Assembly: GCF_034427435.1 (NCBI RefSeq)
Contig: NZ_JAXQNP010000004.1
Coordinates: 248,001-312,000, forward strand
Origin: Nitrospirillum sp034427435
GTDB lineage: Bacteria > Pseudomonadota > Alphaproteobacteria > Azospirillales > Azospirillaceae
Reading direction: 5' to 3'
Length of the DNA: 64,000 nucleotides
How positions within the stretch are numbered: position 1 is the stretch's first letter; each line of letters opens with the position of its first letter. A model generated the notes under the pieces. It was not told where the DNA came from, did no database searches, and saw only the letters and a list, made by a program, of their open reading frames with translations. Shown one piece after another: positions 63,101 through 64,000 of this stretch. Position numbers and translations under genes: made by a program.

Positions 63101-64000
63101 CGGCGACAGTATTTTCGTCACCGGCGGCAGTGCCATCCTGAACGGGAATGGTGACGGGGTCACGGTCTCGAACGGTGCCGTCGCCACCGTGACCGGGAAC
63201 AGCGTGACCGCCACGGCCAACGCCGGCACGCTGCTGTCCAGTGGGACCGGCAACACCTTGATCGCGGGCAGCGGCCGCGCCCTATTGAAAAGTACGGCTG
63301 GCAGCGTCTCGCTGATCGGCAACGCCGCGGGCAGCACGCTCCAGGCGGCGGGTGGCGCCGTGACTGCTAGCTACGCTCGGGCCAATTTGACCGTAAATCT
63401 GGCCAACGGTACGGCGGGGGTGAATGGTGGCAGCGTTGCGGATACCCTGGTCGGTATCACAGCCGTCGCCGTTTCGGGGGCCAACGATACGGTGGTCGCG
63501 GGTGCGGCTGGCGAGACACTGATGGTCACTGGCGGGAATGCCACTTTCGTGGCTACCGGCAATGGCAACACGATGCAGGCGGCCGGCGCCGGTCAGGCAC
63601 TCGTTTCCTATGCCGCCAACAACCTAGCGGTCAACCTAGCCACTGGCACGGCCAAGGTGAATGGCGCCAGCGTCAGCGACATGCTTGTGGGGATCACGGC
63701 CGTATCCACCTCAGGCAACAACGGCACCCTGACGGGTGGGGCCGGGGTCACTACCCTGATCGCCACCGGCATTCACAACACCCTGATCGCCGGTGGTGGT
63801 AACGGGGCCGTCACGTCCCTGGTATCCAACGGGTTGGGCAACACGCTTAGCGCCGGCGCCAGTGGCGCAACGGCAATTGCCGTCTACAGCGCCGATAACG
63901 TCTCGGTCGACCTTTTGGCGACGCCGGAACAAGCCACGTTGAATGGCAATGCCGGCGGCGATGTCCTTTACGGCATCAACAATGTCCTGGTTACCGGAAA
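54120..64000 (+). CDS. Giant RTX-like secreted protein with N-terminal HExxH protease-like domain (first 3,293 codons)
   Basis: Open from the ATG at 54120 (ribosome site GAGGGA) to the window edge. Residues 1-330: globular region with STIAHEIAHLLFG (His138-Glu-X-X-His142) and YFENSVMYQMGRSYYEPGY about 27 residues on (Glu169). This resembles the HExxH plus Glu pattern of M91-like toxin proteases, an inference from motif only. About 334-580: Gly/Ala-rich hydrophobic, possibly membrane-inserting (GNVFIPFAGAFIGFIAGELL). About 773-950: Gly-Asp calcium-binding RTX-type motifs (LIGGGGDDTYSYG; LSGGVGDDVLDG; LLAGGGTDTLIGNGGGD). From about 1160 on: thousands of residues of GSGDTLTL-type beta repeats. 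Probably acylated and exported by the upstream genes. The C-terminal secretion signal is not visible. Base composition shifts from AT-rich to GC-rich near 56300. Confidence 0.88.
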   Translation, partial: MADLDPIFAGKIKVNPGANQVYTDGIIQALNGLASGSQLFREAITRIVNNSSSDIYIGDVNLNPNFDGSSFTLGKTKMPSMFGDYNIQLDIQTLMNLPAGTTMNFVSSSGDQLLKIPYHGSSVEDIDTQLTIQSTIAHEIAHLLFGLVPDSPDGSGHIPGTMDAVTYFENSVMYQMGRSYYEPGYAYRQVAYHADPQTNMIQDENTIYLFRSVSPLADGNPFAIGPGNTVYIPKDAFPGMDASKAISRKDTAIEVNDMSDGGTYTSVTNYQPDGISFTKSDFSADGSLSGMSFGNQYGRVENIDAVPLGVVSEFMTKLDQQGKGDNLSNIAAFSALGQAFGSSLGNTLAGDNPFAQIGASAALGTLTGDLASAIRAATAAGNSFNIAEELGNSFKGFDGQLFSNLEGAGAGALGGFLSGDLVNALGIDPNSFGGKLVNTSSSFVISTIAGNILKGNVSDFSAGLQWNPIYDAQGHEISGGFSGAIGSFLGSELAGLILSPDSKEAAIGAQLGATLGTIAATTGLLEGTAVEVVSNAIADALGIGIQAFGNVFIPFAGAFIGFIAGELLGSLFAGPEPYSLETVKYENGKFTPDGLKSPQGGQYDKTAVAYGTSVAAELNEVVQTVGGTLVNSGHEFSVGVYQGKDSYNPNTGADSVAYASTTSLTDYAVMHQLATMQFSNGDVYIERAIDETLRSASNPSVQTLAGDMQVAQDYETYINNQNMINALIAANPNSDFAAGWVTELAIAAEMGLGTSIQGGTWKDNLRATTNQKVLIGGGGDDTYSYGTGDGFVTVDNGISIDNEQRGTLAMLNAGSITYMRQGVDLVIKDGTAGDQVTVSGWYADSFARLSEIDVGTTRVAASLAAYYGNIAAGIAASRPTTIPGEPGTFNDGDMAGMGVAGDTYLLPNQTTLSGGVGDDVLDGSANADTLLAGGGTDTLIGNGGGDVYQMNAWGSLTVVNGVSGTNTPTSELDIEDGTAANQFAFAHTGNDLVITSADGATRIAVQGWFANDYSKLSTIKVGSGASAVTAAYGTVADGTGYVSFTDATGFTTEMVFYNAANAVRADYLFNQDGTHKVLIYDNPAYTVVQQNFDANNHEVSRTGKRADGSSFSTVFDVSNQYSWASTTQEMDSAGNVLRQTTTNDDGTNVISLYQAGATLAASNATVTLQPGATATILGDGDAITLPGTGGTLTVNGNGVRVAESNGSLTVAGGSVALTGSNDAVSLANGTALTLNGGGTTVTATGITATLAVASGQSDTLAGSGATVSLATAGATLAVTASGDTLLAGAGSSITLIGGNNTLNAVNAAVTVATAPGAVETITGSGSTVAAQSVADTIYLNASNDVVTAGTAGDPILSNGANNTLIAVGSGATLESVGGNATLVGNGLGNTLMAAGGTAVAEYNADGMTIDLRNGTAGVTGSSVSDTLVGISTLIYTGNNGDITGVPGANITLTGNNDSIWTVQANYTLAGGPGQRAAIAANGGSGTFTVLSTGAYLDNRGMSSPSATRIFNMSGGTLMEGTGTIVVNGDGDLLSFRGGDVTTTTINGTGHTVTLGSKYVNATITGSGDALTMTSATLTVAGATGLVETIGGTGGAISVTADGDTISLGSTGASLTMNNGTAVVTGSGDTLVGTNDTTSLVGAGLAFTVAGAANQVQRVTASGDAITVLPAGATLTLAGGGDTLSMAGGAVTLSGSGDTLIGSGNSVSLTTTGLALTLAGAASQTETITGSADTLTVTSATDVLTLAGSGDTVIMPSGTLTLLSGDQGDVVTLSGGTLVTGATVGTTTATTLFGSNDTVNLGTGNGLVLSGNSDTINGSGAGEAVTLLSGSQADALYLTGGTVVAQANVGNSAFYSLIGNNNTLTGGAGDSLNVSGSGNTLNVAGYVGLIAGSQGNIVTLSGGMLATQVAVGTTTATTLIGSSDVVNLGTGNTLMLSGNSDTINGSGETVTLLSGDQGDVLALGGSTVVAQANVGNTSAYALTGNNDTVTGGANNAVNVTGSNDTITQVSGYVGLYTGSQNDVVNMSGGTIATQVNVGNTTAVTLNGNNDTINLGDGTVIILNGTGEAVTAHASRITLQANSQAVITGTADTVVMNGINATATVSSATVSLAASGVGMTLGGSNDTITGTGTLISTGLLAATLAGTASTLNLRSSSTDNVTVTAGTGHVINAVGDTLAVAGAVQASVVGAGNTVTVTGGGSLTLTGANEKVTTTGSTVTIAGAGGVAETIGGGTSTISVQAAGDTISLSGASQSLIMTSGTVSLTGGGSTQAVIGGSGDAVVMAAGTSATLIGTGDMVTAIGGASVTVAGAGTLAASITGDHDVIAVTSAADTLTVSGAAQTVTMGAGVLQLTGGTATVNGAATSVTLASGSAEVATVNGNGNLITGFAGTTVIATGSGDQLTLAAGATATLTGGGDTVTVTSPGATVVVAGALGLAESIGGSGGLISVATAGTASARDTLALSGPGQSVSASGHVLSVAASGGLTLSGSGDIISLGANAGATLNGTGHVVTLAAGASALLNGSGDTVTASGGGAVLIQTANLSEVLTGSGGHLTASTTGDTISASGANQTLTMGGGVVAITSGNATLDGSGNTVTVSAGATLAMTSGNNAVTASNAGLVYIGAGPQTLSVGGSGNTVSVANVGSVITLTGANQTFSGTSDLITVASGSALLNGTGHAVTVASGASATLGGSNDVVTASGVALTVAGASGLTATIGGSGNTITVNQGNDVINLNGSAQTLTGFYDTINVGAGTDIKLNGGNHQVTLAAGASALLSGSGNVLTLTNASVTVGGVAGFVETIAGSGGLTNVGFGNDTLSVSGTNQTLAASNDTITLTGGNATINGGANALTLQTGTTAQVNGGGNIITGTSAALNIGGAAGLTQTIAGSGNTISVSGDVLFISGAQTLTGYNNVITLASGGSLKLNGGNDQLSIASGASATLTGGGNLVTLVAGASLIVGGSAGLTNTIAGSGGATTVNFSNDTLYISGANQTLTGSGDSIFVTGGSAILNGNGDGVTVSNGAVATVTGNSVTATANAGTLLSSGTGNTLIAGSGRALLKSTAGSVSLIGNAAGSTLQAAGGAVTASYARANLTVNLANGTAGVNGGSVADTLVGITAVAVSGANDTVVAGAAGETLMVTGGNATFVATGNGNTMQAAGAGQALVSYAANNLAVNLATGTAKVNGASVSDMLVGITAVSTSGNNGTLTGGAGVTTLIATGIHNTLIAGGGNGAVTSLVSNGLGNTLSAGASGATAIAVYSADNVSVDLLATPEQATLNGNAGGDVLYGINNVLVTG

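Noticed and set aside
57383..63932. Minus-strand open frames of up to 809 codons in the RTX repeat region
   Set aside because: Complement of the repeat-rich giant gene; these frames have no starts with ribosome sites or family motifs.

Overview
The window is GC-rich bacterial chromosome. The rrn order (16S, tRNA-Ile, tRNA-Ala, 23S, 5S, tRNA-fMet) and the 16S sequence point to an alphaproteobacterium, most likely Rhodospirillales near Azospirillum/Nitrospirillum. The genus is an inference; 16S alignment would settle it.

Layout. (1) 1-8382, minus strand: the start and about 2,790 codons of a giant secreted beta-strand-repeat protein, probably an adhesin or autotransporter passenger; its C-terminus lies outside the window. 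(2) 8778-9403: a decayed phage-type integrase beside a tRNA-Glu(CTC), the scar of an integrated element. (3) 9829-21793: a glycogen operon, glgP-glgB-glgC-glgA-glgX/malQ. The last two read as one fused GlgX-MalQ protein once two single-base frameshifts are repaired. (4) 22374-27717: a complete rRNA operon ending in a strong terminator. (5) 27790-29446: an intact ISL3-type insertion sequence that cut off the end of a TonB-dependent receptor gene. (6) 29981-43562: a methanol-oxidation operon, mxaF-J-G-I-R-S-A-C-K-L-D, then a beta-propeller protein, a lipoprotein, a histidine kinase and a LuxR-type regulator (mxaB-like). It encodes the calcium-type PQQ methanol dehydrogenase, its small subunit, cytochrome cL, metal-insertion/maturation factors and probable control genes. 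(7) 43787-48269: an IS66-family element carrying a pRiA4b ORF-3-like passenger, itself split by an IS256-family element. Both insertions have intact 8-bp target duplications. A trbI/virB10 conjugation-gene fragment follows. (8) 48884-64000: a type I secretion cluster with an HlyB-like ABC exporter, an HlyD-like adaptor, a Sel1-repeat lipoprotein, an HlyC-family toxin acyltransferase, a small secreted protein, and the first 3,293 codons of a giant RTX-like protein with an N-terminal zinc-protease-like HEIAH motif.

How the genes work together. GlgC makes ADP-glucose, GlgA polymerises it, GlgB branches it, and GlgP with GlgX-MalQ breaks it down. MxaF/MxaI oxidise methanol in the periplasm and pass electrons to MxaG; MxaR/S/A/C/K/L/D probably serve maturation. 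The HlyB/D/C set probably acylates and exports the giant protein. The methanol cluster is bracketed by insertion sequences and by gene fragments, which suggests acquisition or rearrangement.

Four genes (glgX, malQ, mxaG, mxaA) lose frame in a way that one extra G repairs each time. That pattern suggests undercalled G runs in the assembly more than real decay.
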